This document shows positions 25,635-35,085 of a stretch of 64,000 bases of DNA, one piece after another. Numbering within the stretch: the first letter of the stretch is position 1; every line of letters starts with the position of its first letter. The position numbers and the translations under genes were made by a program. The notes beneath the pieces are model-generated. The model searched no databases. It saw only the letters and a list, made by a program, of their open reading frames with translations, and had not been told where the DNA came from. This DNA is from Bradyrhizobium diazoefficiens (GTDB lineage: Bacteria; Pseudomonadota; Alphaproteobacteria; Rhizobiales; Xanthobacteraceae): positions 23,551-87,550 of the forward strand of contig NZ_JAFCJJ010000025.1 of the NCBI RefSeq assembly GCF_018131015.1, read 5' to 3'.

Positions 25635-26465
25635 ATGCGCAGCGACGTTTCAGTCAGCTCTGGCGTTTTCCAGGCGAACCGGGCCCGTGGCGCGGTGCGC
25701 TTCGACGTCCATGCCCGCGATGGCGTGACGCGGCGTGGCGCCCTGCACGAGTCCGGCTCCCTGCGGGTGCGCTTTCCCTCGCCCGAAGGCGAGGGGCTCT
25801 CCGGCGTGTTCGTCAACACGGCCGGAGGGGTCGCCGGCGGTGACAGCTTTGACATCGACATTGCTGCGGGCGAGGGCGCGCGCCTGACCTTGACGACCGC
25901 TGCGGCCGAGAAGGTCTATCGAGCGCCCGGGCCGGCGGCTCAGCTGAGTATTGGGCTGAAGGTTGGCGCGGATGCGCATTTGTCCTGGCTGCCCCAGGAA
26001 ACCATCCTGTTCGACCGCGCCCGGGTCCAGCGCCGCTTCGACATCGAGCTCGACGAGGCCGCCTCGCTTCTGCTCTGTGAAATCGTCGTGTTCGGCCGCA
26101 TGGCCATGGGCGAGCGGATGGACCAGGGCGAGTTCGTCGACCGCTGGCGGCTGCGCCGCGGCGGCAAGCTCGTCTTTGCCGAGACCGTCAGGCTCGACGG
26201 CAACATCGGGGCAAAACTCGCGCGACCGGCGGTGGCGAAGGGCGGTGCGGCGATCGGCACCGCGCTGATCGTTCCCGGCGACGAGGCGCTGGTCGAGCGC
26301 ATCCGCGAGGCGTCGGACTCCTTCGCGGGCGAGGTCGGGATATCCGCCTGGAATGGCTTTGCAATGGCGCGGTTCTGTGCCCAAGATGCCGCGCGGCTGC
26401 GCGCCGACATGATGGCCGTGCTGGGGCGCACCGGTGCGGTCCTGCCGCGGCTGTGGTTGAATTGA
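25635..26465 (+). CDS. ureD: urease accessory protein UreD
   Basis: A 276-aa protein that binds apo-urease and, with UreF and UreG, opens the path for nickel delivery and lysine carbamylation. Family features are LHESGSLRVRFP, the VFVNTAGGVAGGD motif and TTAAAEKVYR. It begins the urease part of the operon, just after urtE. Confidence 0.93.
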   Translation: MRSDVSVSSGVFQANRARGAVRFDVHARDGVTRRGALHESGSLRVRFPSPEGEGLSGVFVNTAGGVAGGDSFDIDIAAGEGARLTLTTAAAEKVYRAPGPAAQLSIGLKVGADAHLSWLPQETILFDRARVQRRFDIELDEAASLLLCEIVVFGRMAMGERMDQGEFVDRWRLRRGGKLVFAETVRLDGNIGAKLARPAVAKGGAAIGTALIVPGDEALVERIREASDSFAGEVGISAWNGFAMARFCAQDAARLRADMMAVLGRTGAVLPRLWLN

Positions 26466-26488
26466 TGCGTTGAACGGAAGAGATTTTC

Positions 26489-26791
26489 ATGAACCTGTCT
26501 CCCCGCGAAAAGGACAAGCTCCTGATCTCGATGGCGGCGATCGTGGCGCGCCGTCGCCTCGACCGCGGCGTCAAGCTCAACCATCCCGAGGCGGTCGCGA
26601 TCATCTCCGATTTCATCCTCGAAGGCGCGCGCGATGGCCGCACCGTCGCCGAGTTGATGCAGTCCGGCGCGCAGGTGCTGACCCGCGACCAGGTGATGCC
26701 GGGCATCCCCGAGATGATCCACGACATCCAAGTCGAGGCGACTTTTCCGGACGGGACCAAGCTCGTCACGGTGCATGAGCCGATCAGGTAG
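26489..26791 (+). CDS. ureA: urease gamma subunit
   Basis: A 100-aa subunit of the typical three-chain bacterial urease (MNLSPREKDKLLISMAA; LNHPEAVAIISDFILEGARD; VMPGIPEMIHDIQVEATFPD). Length and text match the family without gaps. It is separated from ureB by 8 bases. Confidence 0.97.
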   Translation: MNLSPREKDKLLISMAAIVARRRLDRGVKLNHPEAVAIISDFILEGARDGRTVAELMQSGAQVLTRDQVMPGIPEMIHDIQVEATFPDGTKLVTVHEPIR

Positions 26792-26799
26792 GAGCGCAC

Positions 26800-27105
26800 A
26801 TGATCCCCGGCGAACTCTTCATCCAGGACGGCGAGATCGAGCTCAATGCGGGCCGCAAGACCGTGACGCTGACAGTTGCGAATACCGGCGACCGTCCGAT
26901 CCAGGTCGGCTCGCACTACCATTTCTTCGAGACCAACCCGGCGCTGAAGTTCGAGCGCAGACGCGCTCGCGGCATGCGTCTCGACATCGCCGCCGGCACC
27001 GCCGTCCGCTTCGAGCCGGGCCAGACCCGCGATGTCCAGCTGGTCGCGATGGCGGGGAAGAAGACGATCTACGGTTTTCGTGGCGAGGTGATGGGGAAGG
27101 TATAG
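26800..27105 (+). CDS. ureB: urease beta subunit
   Basis: A 101-aa subunit (MIPGELFIQDGEIELNAGR; VGSHYHFFETNPALKF; GTAVRFEPGQTRDVQLV). It packs with UreA and UreC in the trimer. Normally ureC follows at once; here two unrelated genes lie in between. Confidence 0.97.
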   Translation: MIPGELFIQDGEIELNAGRKTVTLTVANTGDRPIQVGSHYHFFETNPALKFERRRARGMRLDIAAGTAVRFEPGQTRDVQLVAMAGKKTIYGFRGEVMGKV

Positions 27106-27129
27106 GCAGGGAAACCTGGAAGATCCGCC

Positions 27130-28254
27130 ATGGATACGATCGCCAAGGACAAGGTCGAGATCGGACTCGTGCTCCAGGGCGGCGGCGCGCTCGGCGCCTA
27201 TGAGTACGGCGCGATCGAGGCGCTGCTGGAATTGATGGACGAGATCGATCGTGCGGGCCGGAAGGTGACGCTGGTTGCGGTCACGGGTGTGTCCATCGGC
27301 GCGATCAATGCGGCCTGCGTCGTTGGCGCCGCTGACCGGGCTGATGCCAGGCGGCGCTTGAAGGGCCTCTGGTTGGAGCTTTCGCTGGAGCCGCGAAACT
27401 ATTGGTGGGGTATCGCCGACCACGATCTCGCTCTGTTCGGCGTGCACGGCTTCTACAAGCCCCGCTACGACTACTGGAATGTCCTCGGCTGGACCAATTT
27501 CTACGACACCGCGCCCATGCTCGAGACGTTGCAGAAGCACGTGGATTTTGCGGCACTGAATGCCAGCCCGACGGCCTTCGTCGTGACCGCGGTCGATCTG
27601 TCCTCCGGCGAGCTGACGCGCTTCCGCAATCATCCACGCATGGGGCAGCAGGCCGGGATCGAGCCTCAACATGTCCTGGCCAGCGGCAGCCTTCCACCCG
27701 GATTTCCGGCGACCCCGATCGGCGACAAGAAGTTCTGGGACGGCGGTATCGTCGACAATACGCCGCTCGGCGATGCCATCGAGGCGTTTTCGGGGGCGGC
27801 CGATGTCGATCGCATTCTCGTCGTCATGAACCTGTTTCGAAACAAGCGTGCTGCGCCGAAGAACATGATCGAGGTGAACGACCGCCTGAGCGAGCTGCGC
27901 TACGGCAATCGGCTTCGCCAGGATGGCGCCAATGCCGCCGTCATCAACGAACTCCTTCAGACCATCGAGGCCCTGTCCGCAGCCGTCCCCGAGGCAGCGC
28001 GGACACCGGACCTCGACAGGCAGGTGACGCGGGCGCAGCGCTTCAAGACGCTGGGCGCGATCACCAACATCGATCTCGCCGACTCCGGTCTCGTCAAGGC
28101 GGCCGGCCTGTCGGAGGAAGGCGAGGACTCCGGAGCCTTTCGCGATTTTTCCGCCTCGGGCATCGAGCGGCGCCGCAGGGCCGGTTATCAGCTTGCGCAG
28201 GTGAAGCTGGACGACGTGTTCAGGACCCACGGCTTGCTGCCGGCGCTGCACTGA
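27130..28254 (+). CDS. patatin-like phospholipase inside the urease operon
   Basis: A 374-aa serine acyl hydrolase of the patatin family. The oxyanion motif LQGGGALGAYEYG (residues 15-27), the nucleophile elbow GVSIG (Ser55) and the catalytic DGG motif FWDGGIVDNTP (Asp204) are all intact. There is no signal peptide, so it is cytosolic or membrane-associated. It lies 24 bases after ureB and about 15 before the alarmone-hydrolase gene on the same strand, so it is probably co-transcribed with urease. It differs from the second patatin near 61.9 kb. Confidence 0.88.
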   Translation: MDTIAKDKVEIGLVLQGGGALGAYEYGAIEALLELMDEIDRAGRKVTLVAVTGVSIGAINAACVVGAADRADARRRLKGLWLELSLEPRNYWWGIADHDLALFGVHGFYKPRYDYWNVLGWTNFYDTAPMLETLQKHVDFAALNASPTAFVVTAVDLSSGELTRFRNHPRMGQQAGIEPQHVLASGSLPPGFPATPIGDKKFWDGGIVDNTPLGDAIEAFSGAADVDRILVVMNLFRNKRAAPKNMIEVNDRLSELRYGNRLRQDGANAAVINELLQTIEALSAAVPEAARTPDLDRQVTRAQRFKTLGAITNIDLADSGLVKAAGLSEEGEDSGAFRDFSASGIERRRRAGYQLAQVKLDDVFRTHGLLPALH

Positions 28255-28268
28255 CCAGGAGTGTTGTG

Positions 28269-28808
28269 GTGATCCCCCCGGTCCGCCTGATCTCCGAAGC
28301 CGCTGAGCTGGCCGCACGCCGGCACAATGGCATGGCGCGCAAGGGACGGGGGAATGAGCCTTATATCAACCATCTCGCCGAGGTCGCGAACCTGCTGGCG
28401 ACCGCGACCGATGGCACCGATGCCGAGCTGGTCGCCGCCGGCTGGCTGCATGATGCGATCGAGGACACCAAGACGACGCGCGAGGAGCTCGCGCAAAAAT
28501 TTTCCGAGCGCGTCGCTTCCCTCGTCGTCGAATGCACCGACGACATGAGCCTGCCGAAGGCCGAGCGGCGGCGCCTGCAGATTGTCGATGCGCCGAAAAA
28601 ATCGCCGGGCGCAAAACTGATCAAGATCGCCGACAAGGTCAGCAATATCGGCGCGCGCATTCATTCGGATCCGAGCGCGGCAGAGCGCGACGATCTCGTC
28701 GACTACACCAACTGGGCCGAACAGGTTGTCGCCGGCTGCCGCGGCGGCAATCAATGGCTCGACAAGACATTCGACGATGCGGTGCGAACGGCGAGGGCTT
28801 CGCTGTGA
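28269..28808 (+). CDS. HD-domain small alarmone hydrolase (MESH1-like)
   Basis: A 179-aa protein that is nothing but an HD domain of the RelA/SpoT hydrolase type: ARRHNGMARKG, YINHLAEVANLL, GWLHDAIEDT and IKIADKVSNIGAR. The metal ligands fall at H35, H61, D62 and D122, the same numbers I remember for human MESH1. It probably hydrolyses (p)ppGpp, or NADPH as MESH1 can. GTG at 28269 has AGGAG 7 bases before it; a GTG one codon earlier is less well spaced. It sits between patatin and ureC in the operon. Confidence 0.78.
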   Translation: MIPPVRLISEAAELAARRHNGMARKGRGNEPYINHLAEVANLLATATDGTDAELVAAGWLHDAIEDTKTTREELAQKFSERVASLVVECTDDMSLPKAERRRLQIVDAPKKSPGAKLIKIADKVSNIGARIHSDPSAAERDDLVDYTNWAEQVVAGCRGGNQWLDKTFDDAVRTARASL

Positions 28809-28845
28809 GCGCCGATCAGAAACTCAAACGCAAACGGGGCTTGTG

Positions 28846-30561
<1,716 letters not shown>

Positions 30562-30580
30562 AAATAGCGCCTTGCCGCAT

Positions 30581-30610
30581 GTCCCCGGGACGTGTCCGGG
30601 GACGGATTTT
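30581..30610 (+). terminator. hairpin after ureC
   Basis: GTCCCCGG and CCGGGGAC form an 8-bp stem with a 7-base loop, followed by GGATTTTCGGG. It starts 19 bases past the ureC stop and may reduce transcription into ureEFG. Only four T follow, so it may be partial. Confidence 0.5.
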
Positions 30611-30689
30611 CGGGTTTTGCGTTCGATCCCGCCTGGTCTAATGTCCCGCCCGGTATCTTGAACCAGAAGAAAAGCCGGGAGGATTTCTC

Positions 30690-30989
30690 GTGATCTACGT
30701 CGTTGCTACGCTGACCATCAAGCCCGAAACGCGCGCCGAATTCATTGCGGCCGCCACCGCCTGCATCAAGGAGACGCGAAAGGAGCCGGGCAATATCGCC
30801 TATGATCTGCACGAGAGCGTCACCGATCCCACCAAGATGGTGTTCGTGGAGCAGTGGGAAAACGCCGAGGCGCTGGTGCCGCACCGGGGCATGGAGCACA
30901 TGAAGACGTTCGGTCGCGTGGCCGTGAAATGCTTCACGGCGCCGCCGAAGATCGAGATCATCACGCCCGAGAAGGTCGAGACACGGTAA
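30690..30989 (+). CDS. antibiotic-biosynthesis-monooxygenase (ABM) domain protein
   Basis: A 99-aa single ABM domain of the YgiN/quinol-monooxygenase group (IYVVATLTIKPETRAEFI; EPGNIAYDLHES; MVFVEQWENAEAL; RGMEHMKTF). Such proteins are dimeric and cofactor-free; the substrate is unknown. The start is GTG with GGGAGG 8 bases before it. It sits between ureC and ureE, where it has no known urease role. Confidence 0.8.
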   Translation: MIYVVATLTIKPETRAEFIAAATACIKETRKEPGNIAYDLHESVTDPTKMVFVEQWENAEALVPHRGMEHMKTFGRVAVKCFTAPPKIEIITPEKVETR

Positions 30990-31001
30990 CGGGACAGCAA
31001 C

Positions 31002-31622
31002 ATGATCCGGGCGACGCAGGTCAGGGGACAACACCGCTTCACGGAGGCGCCGGCGGATACGGTCGTGCTCGATTTCGACGATCGGCACCGCCGCCGCATG
31101 GCGATGACTGGGACGCGGGGCCTCGAATTCCTGCTCGACCTGGAGAATGCGGTCGCGCTGCGCGGCGGCGATGCGCTGGTGCTGGAGGACGGCCGGCTGG
31201 TCGAGGTGGTGGCGGCGCCGGAGCCGCTGCTCGAGATCCGCGGCCGCGATCCGCACCACCTCATCCGCGTCGGCTGGCATCTCGGCAACCGTCACCTGCC
31301 GACGCAGATCATGGCGAAGGCGCTGCGCATTCGCCGCGACCATGTCATCGAGGCGATGGTGAAGGGGCTCGGCGCGCGCGTGGTCGAGATCGAGGCGCCG
31401 TTCGATCCCGAGGGCGGCGCCTATGCCGATGCGGCTCACGGCCATGGCCACGATGACCATGCGCATCACGATCACGGCCACCATCACCATGATCATGATG
31501 ACCACCACCACCATGGCCACGCCGCGCATGATCACGGGCACGATCACCACCATCACCACGACGAGCATTGCGACCACCCCGACCATCACCACGGCCACAG
31601 CCATGCTCATGACCACAAATGA
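31002..31622 (+). CDS. ureE: urease accessory nickel chaperone UreE
   Basis: A 206-aa protein. Residues 1-135 are the normal UreE fold (LEFLLDLENAVALRGGDALV; WHLGNRHLPTQI; DHVIEAMVKGLGARV). The last 65 residues are an exceptionally His-rich tail, with His and Asp making up most of it, which should store or hand over nickel. The end overlaps the ureF start by 14 bases. Confidence 0.93.
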   Translation: MIRATQVRGQHRFTEAPADTVVLDFDDRHRRRMAMTGTRGLEFLLDLENAVALRGGDALVLEDGRLVEVVAAPEPLLEIRGRDPHHLIRVGWHLGNRHLPTQIMAKALRIRRDHVIEAMVKGLGARVVEIEAPFDPEGGAYADAAHGHGHDDHAHHDHGHHHHDHDDHHHHGHAAHDHGHDHHHHHDEHCDHPDHHHGHSHAHDHK

Positions 31623-32331
31623 GCCGGCTGACGCCGCCGGCCTCGCCGCGCGCGAGGCGGCGGCGCTGTACCGGCTGATGACGTGGCTGTCGCCGGCATT
31701 TCCCGTCGGCGGGTTTTCCTATTCCAGCGGCATCGAATGGGCGGTCGAGGCCGGCGACATCATCGACGTCGCGACGCTCTCCGACTGGCTCGACGCCATG
31801 CTTGGCGATGGCTCCGGCTTCTGCGATGCGACCTTCCTGGTTCACGCCTGGCGTGCGACTGAGGCGGGCGATGAGGCCTCCCTGGCCGACGTCGCGGAGC
31901 TCGCGGCTGCCTTCGTGCCGTCGCGCGAGCGGCAGCTCGAGACGAATTCGCAGGGGCGCGCCTTCATCGACATCGCCCGCGCCGCGTGGGACGCAAAAGG
32001 CCTGGATGCCATGGTCGCGGCCTGCCGCGCGGCGCCGGTCTATCCCGTGGCGGTCGGCCTGGTTGCTGCGCTGCATGGCGTGCCGCTGGCGCCGACCCTG
32101 CACGCCTTCCTGCATGCGCTGGTCTCGAACTGGATTTCCGCGGCGAGCCGGCTCGTTCCGCTCGGCCAGACCGACAGCCAGCGTGTCCTAGTCATGCTCG
32201 AGGCCGCCGTCGCTGCAACCGCAAATCGTGCGCTGAATGCGACATTGGATGACCTCGGCAGCGCGACGTTCCGCGCCGATCTCGCCAGCCTTCGGCACGA
32301 GACGCAATATACGCGGCTGTTTCGGTCATGA
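31609..32331 (+). CDS. ureF: urease accessory protein UreF
   Basis: A 240-aa protein (LYRLMTWLSPAFPVGGFSYSS, SGIEWAVEAGDI; ERQLETNSQGRAF; RLVPLGQTDSQRVLV). UreF joins UreD on the apo-enzyme and recruits UreG. The start MTTNEPADA lies within the end of ureE; an ATG two codons earlier is possible. In this frame the region upstream is only the shadow of the His-rich tail of UreE. Confidence 0.93.
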   Translation: MTTNEPADAAGLAAREAAALYRLMTWLSPAFPVGGFSYSSGIEWAVEAGDIIDVATLSDWLDAMLGDGSGFCDATFLVHAWRATEAGDEASLADVAELAAAFVPSRERQLETNSQGRAFIDIARAAWDAKGLDAMVAACRAAPVYPVAVGLVAALHGVPLAPTLHAFLHALVSNWISAASRLVPLGQTDSQRVLVMLEAAVAATANRALNATLDDLGSATFRADLASLRHETQYTRLFRS

Positions 32332-32353
32332 ATGGGTCGGTTGCCAAGGGGGC

Positions 32354-32475
32354 GTCGTCCCGGCGTAGGCCGGGACCCATAACCACAAATGTGCGTGGTT
32401 ATGGACTGACGTGGCCACAAGCCGCTCCAACAACCGCATTCGGTGGCTATGGGTCCCGGCCTTCGCCGGGACGAC
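32354..32475. repeat. inverted pair of short palindromic repeats between ureF and ureG
   Basis: A 28-base unit (32354-32381) reads GTCGTCCCGGCG, TAGG, CCGGGACCCATA. An almost exact inverted copy lies at 32448-32475. Each unit is itself palindromic (CCCGGC / GCCGGG), so this is a REP-like doublet. From memory this unit is common in bradyrhizobial genomes. It lies inside the ure operon. Confidence 0.75.
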
Positions 32476-32492
32476 ACTAGGAAAGAATCTCA

Positions 32493-33131
32493 ATGGCAAC
32501 TTCTCACGGCCCCTTGCGTGTCGGCGTCGGCGGTCCGGTCGGATCGGGCAAGACCGCGCTGATGGACCTGCTCTGCAAGACCATGCGCGAGCGCTACGAC
32601 ATTGCCGCGATCACCAACGACATCTACACCAAATGGGACGCGGAATTCCTGGTGCGTTCGGGCTCGCTGACGCCGGATCGCATCGCCGGTGTCGAGACCG
32701 GCGGCTGCCCGCATACCGCCATCCGCGAGGACGCCTCGATGAATCTCGCGGCCGTGGCCGACATGCGCGCCAAATTTCCCGGCCTCGACCTCGTGCTGAT
32801 CGAATCCGGCGGCGACAATCTGGCTGCCACTTTTTCCCCGGAGCTGGCCGACCTCACCATTTATGTGATCGACGTGGCCGCCGGCGACAAGATCCCGTCC
32901 AAGGGCGGCCCCGGCATTACCCGCTCCGACCTCCTGGTCATCAACAAGATCGATCTTGCGCCCCATGTCGGCGCATCCCTCGAAAAGATGGACACGGACG
33001 CCAGGCGGATGCGCGGCGAACGTCCGTTCGTGATGACCAATCTGAAGAAGAGCGAGGGGCTCGACCGCATCGTCGGTTTCATCGAAGCCAAGGGTGGCTT
33101 GAAGGGTGGCCCGCGGGGCGCGACGACTTAA
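32493..33131 (+). CDS. ureG: urease accessory GTPase UreG
   Basis: A 212-aa SIMIBI-class GTPase: P-loop GGPVGSGKTAL near residue 12, TNDIYTKWDAEFL, the nickel-binding Cys-Pro-His in TGGCPHTAIREDAS, ESGGDNLAATFSPELAD and the guanine motif NKID. It couples GTP hydrolysis to nickel insertion. It closes the urease cluster. Confidence 0.97.
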   Translation: MATSHGPLRVGVGGPVGSGKTALMDLLCKTMRERYDIAAITNDIYTKWDAEFLVRSGSLTPDRIAGVETGGCPHTAIREDASMNLAAVADMRAKFPGLDLVLIESGGDNLAATFSPELADLTIYVIDVAAGDKIPSKGGPGITRSDLLVINKIDLAPHVGASLEKMDTDARRMRGERPFVMTNLKKSEGLDRIVGFIEAKGGLKGGPRGATT

Positions 33132-33400
33132 CGCAAGTCCCGGGCGGCGCCGCGGGCCGCATCTGCGGAACAAATTGCCGATGGGGTGATTAACCCACTC
33201 GGCTTCGGCGGGGCAAGACCGTCGCGGCCGACGTCTGGCTGGGCGGGTTAAGCTTTTCGGGCAGCCCAAGTTGCGCACTGATGTCTCCTCCTTCATTATC
33301 TCCGCAATGAGGCTCCATCTGTTTCGGCACATGGCCGTTCGAACGGCGTTCATATGCTCCATGATTTTTGCCGACCTCCTGTTGTCGCCTGAGTAGTCGC
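33132..33400. other. gap before the sensor kinase
   Basis: About 270 bases. They contain a perfect 14-bp palindrome at 33334-33347 and a 21-codon frame (33331-33396) that overlaps the possible upstream start of the kinase. I see no clear promoter. Confidence 0.4.
33334..33347. promoter_or_regulatory. palindrome GCCGTTCGAACGGC before the sensor kinase
   Basis: A perfect 14-bp palindrome 54 bases before the chosen start of the kinase gene. It looks like an operator for a dimeric regulator, but no binding protein can be named. Confidence 0.35.
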
Positions 33401-35053
33401 GTGGTCCGGCTGGGTTTCATCATCGGCTTCATCGCTCTGCTCGGGGCCTTGCTCTCGGGGCTCGCGGCTTATCGCGTCCACGACCAGGAGCTGGCGCTCG
33501 ATCGCATCGCGCTGGCACGCGCGATCGATGTTCACGCGAGCCTGGTCCAGGACCGGCTCACCGAGCGCGAACTGTTGGCCCGTGTCGCCTCAGGCCTGTT
33601 CCGCGCGCCGTCGGTGATCAAGCCGAACATGCTGGAGCCGCTGCGCTCGGCGATCTACGCCTTCAAGACCGACTTCGTGGTGGCCGGCTGGATCGCGCGG
33701 TTGAAGCCGGACGAGATCGCCGCGGCGCAGACCGCGATCAAGTCCGCCGGCTTCCCGAAGCCGGAGATCCGCGATTACAGCGACAAGCCGATCGATCCCG
33801 CCAGTCTCACCCAGCCGATCGATGTGCTGATGGACCTCGAGCCGCGCAGTGACGAGACCAGGGCGCTGCCAGGCCGCAGCTACGACCAGGATCCGGTTCG
33901 CAGCGCGATGCTCGCCCGCGCCAGGATCGAGAAGAGATCGGTCGCGTCCGATCCGGTTCCGCTGCTGCGCCGCAACGGTCCGATCGGCATCATCGTCGCA
34001 GCACCGGTCGTTCCCGAAGGCGCGGCGGAGCCGGTCGGCTTCATCACATTTTCCTACGAGCTCGCTTCGCTGATGCTGACCAATGACGACCTGTCACTGT
34101 TCGCGGTGGCGCTGAGGGATCCGCGCACGGACGGCGGCGAACTGGTCGCCAACGACCAAGGTCTCGTCTCCACGCGGTCGGCCGGCGGGCCGACACCGTC
34201 CGCGACACGCACGGTCAGCTTCGGCGGCCGCGACTGGCAGCTCGGCTACTACGCGAAGACCAACTCGGCGCGACGGGCGGAGCAGACCTCGATCATCGTG
34301 GCGGCGATTGGCCTCGCCATCACCGCGATGGTCTGCGGCCTGTTCGGCTATGTCGCCTACAACAATTTGCGGCTCAGCCGCGAGATCCAGGTCCGGATCG
34401 GCTTCGAGCGGCGGCTGACGGCCGTCATCGACGAGCTCAATCACCGGGTCAAGAACATCCTCGCGGTGATCCAGTCGATCGTGACGCGCACGCTGCGCCA
34501 CGGCTCCGACATCGACGTCGCGCGCGAGCTCCTGATCGGCCGCATCCATGCCATGTCCAACGTGGTCTCGCTGCTCAGCGAGAGCCAGTGGCAGGGCGTC
34601 AAGCTGAAGGGTCTGTTCGAGGCGCGCGCCATTCCGCATGCCGACCGCATCGCCGTCACCGGACCGGACATCGCGGTCAGCGCCCGAGCGGCGCAAAGCC
34701 TGTCGCTGCTGTTCTTCGAGCTTGCCTCGCATTCCGACGAAGGCCTGTCGCTGGTCGGCAAGCATCCGCACATCACCGCCAACTGGACGGTGACCGGCGA
34801 GCCGGGTGATGAGATCTTCCATTTCCGCTGGGAGGAGTTCAACACCAGCGAGGCGACGCGCCGCGCCGATTCCGACTTCGGCCTGATCCTGCTCGATCGC
34901 GTCGCGCCCGAGGCGCTCGGCGGCACCGCCAAGCGCTACTTCACCGAAATCTCCTACGTCTATGAACTGACCGCGCCGATGGAGACGGTCGTCGACATGA
35001 CCGAACGCGACCGCACGGACAAGATCTCGGCGCCGGTGCGGTCCACGCGATAG
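33401..35053 (+). CDS. membrane sensor kinase of the HWE family, altered N-box
   Basis: About 550 aa. A membrane segment (LGFIIGFIALLGALLSGLAA) is followed by a periplasmic CHASE-like domain (about residues 30-285), a second membrane segment (SIIVAAIGLAITAMVCGLFG), the HWE dimerisation box with the phospho-acceptor H348 (ELNHRVKNILAVIQSIV), and an ATPase domain. Where the family has ELATNA the protein has ELASHS, so the Mg-binding Asn (about residue 444) is His. WEE and DFGLILLDR of the later boxes remain. The start is uncertain: GTG here, or TTG at 33368. No partner regulator is adjacent. Confidence 0.72.
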   Translation: MVRLGFIIGFIALLGALLSGLAAYRVHDQELALDRIALARAIDVHASLVQDRLTERELLARVASGLFRAPSVIKPNMLEPLRSAIYAFKTDFVVAGWIARLKPDEIAAAQTAIKSAGFPKPEIRDYSDKPIDPASLTQPIDVLMDLEPRSDETRALPGRSYDQDPVRSAMLARARIEKRSVASDPVPLLRRNGPIGIIVAAPVVPEGAAEPVGFITFSYELASLMLTNDDLSLFAVALRDPRTDGGELVANDQGLVSTRSAGGPTPSATRTVSFGGRDWQLGYYAKTNSARRAEQTSIIVAAIGLAITAMVCGLFGYVAYNNLRLSREIQVRIGFERRLTAVIDELNHRVKNILAVIQSIVTRTLRHGSDIDVARELLIGRIHAMSNVVSLLSESQWQGVKLKGLFEARAIPHADRIAVTGPDIAVSARAAQSLSLLFFELASHSDEGLSLVGKHPHITANWTVTGEPGDEIFHFRWEEFNTSEATRRADSDFGLILLDRVAPEALGGTAKRYFTEISYVYELTAPMETVVDMTERDRTDKISAPVRSTR

Positions 35054-35085
35054 AGACACTCTTCCGTCGGTTCCTCCGCGGCTCC

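Noticed and set aside
31002..31622. CAC/CAT-rich run in ureE as a possible DNA repeat
   Set aside because: It is the codon pattern of the His-rich protein tail, kept in frame to the UreE stop.
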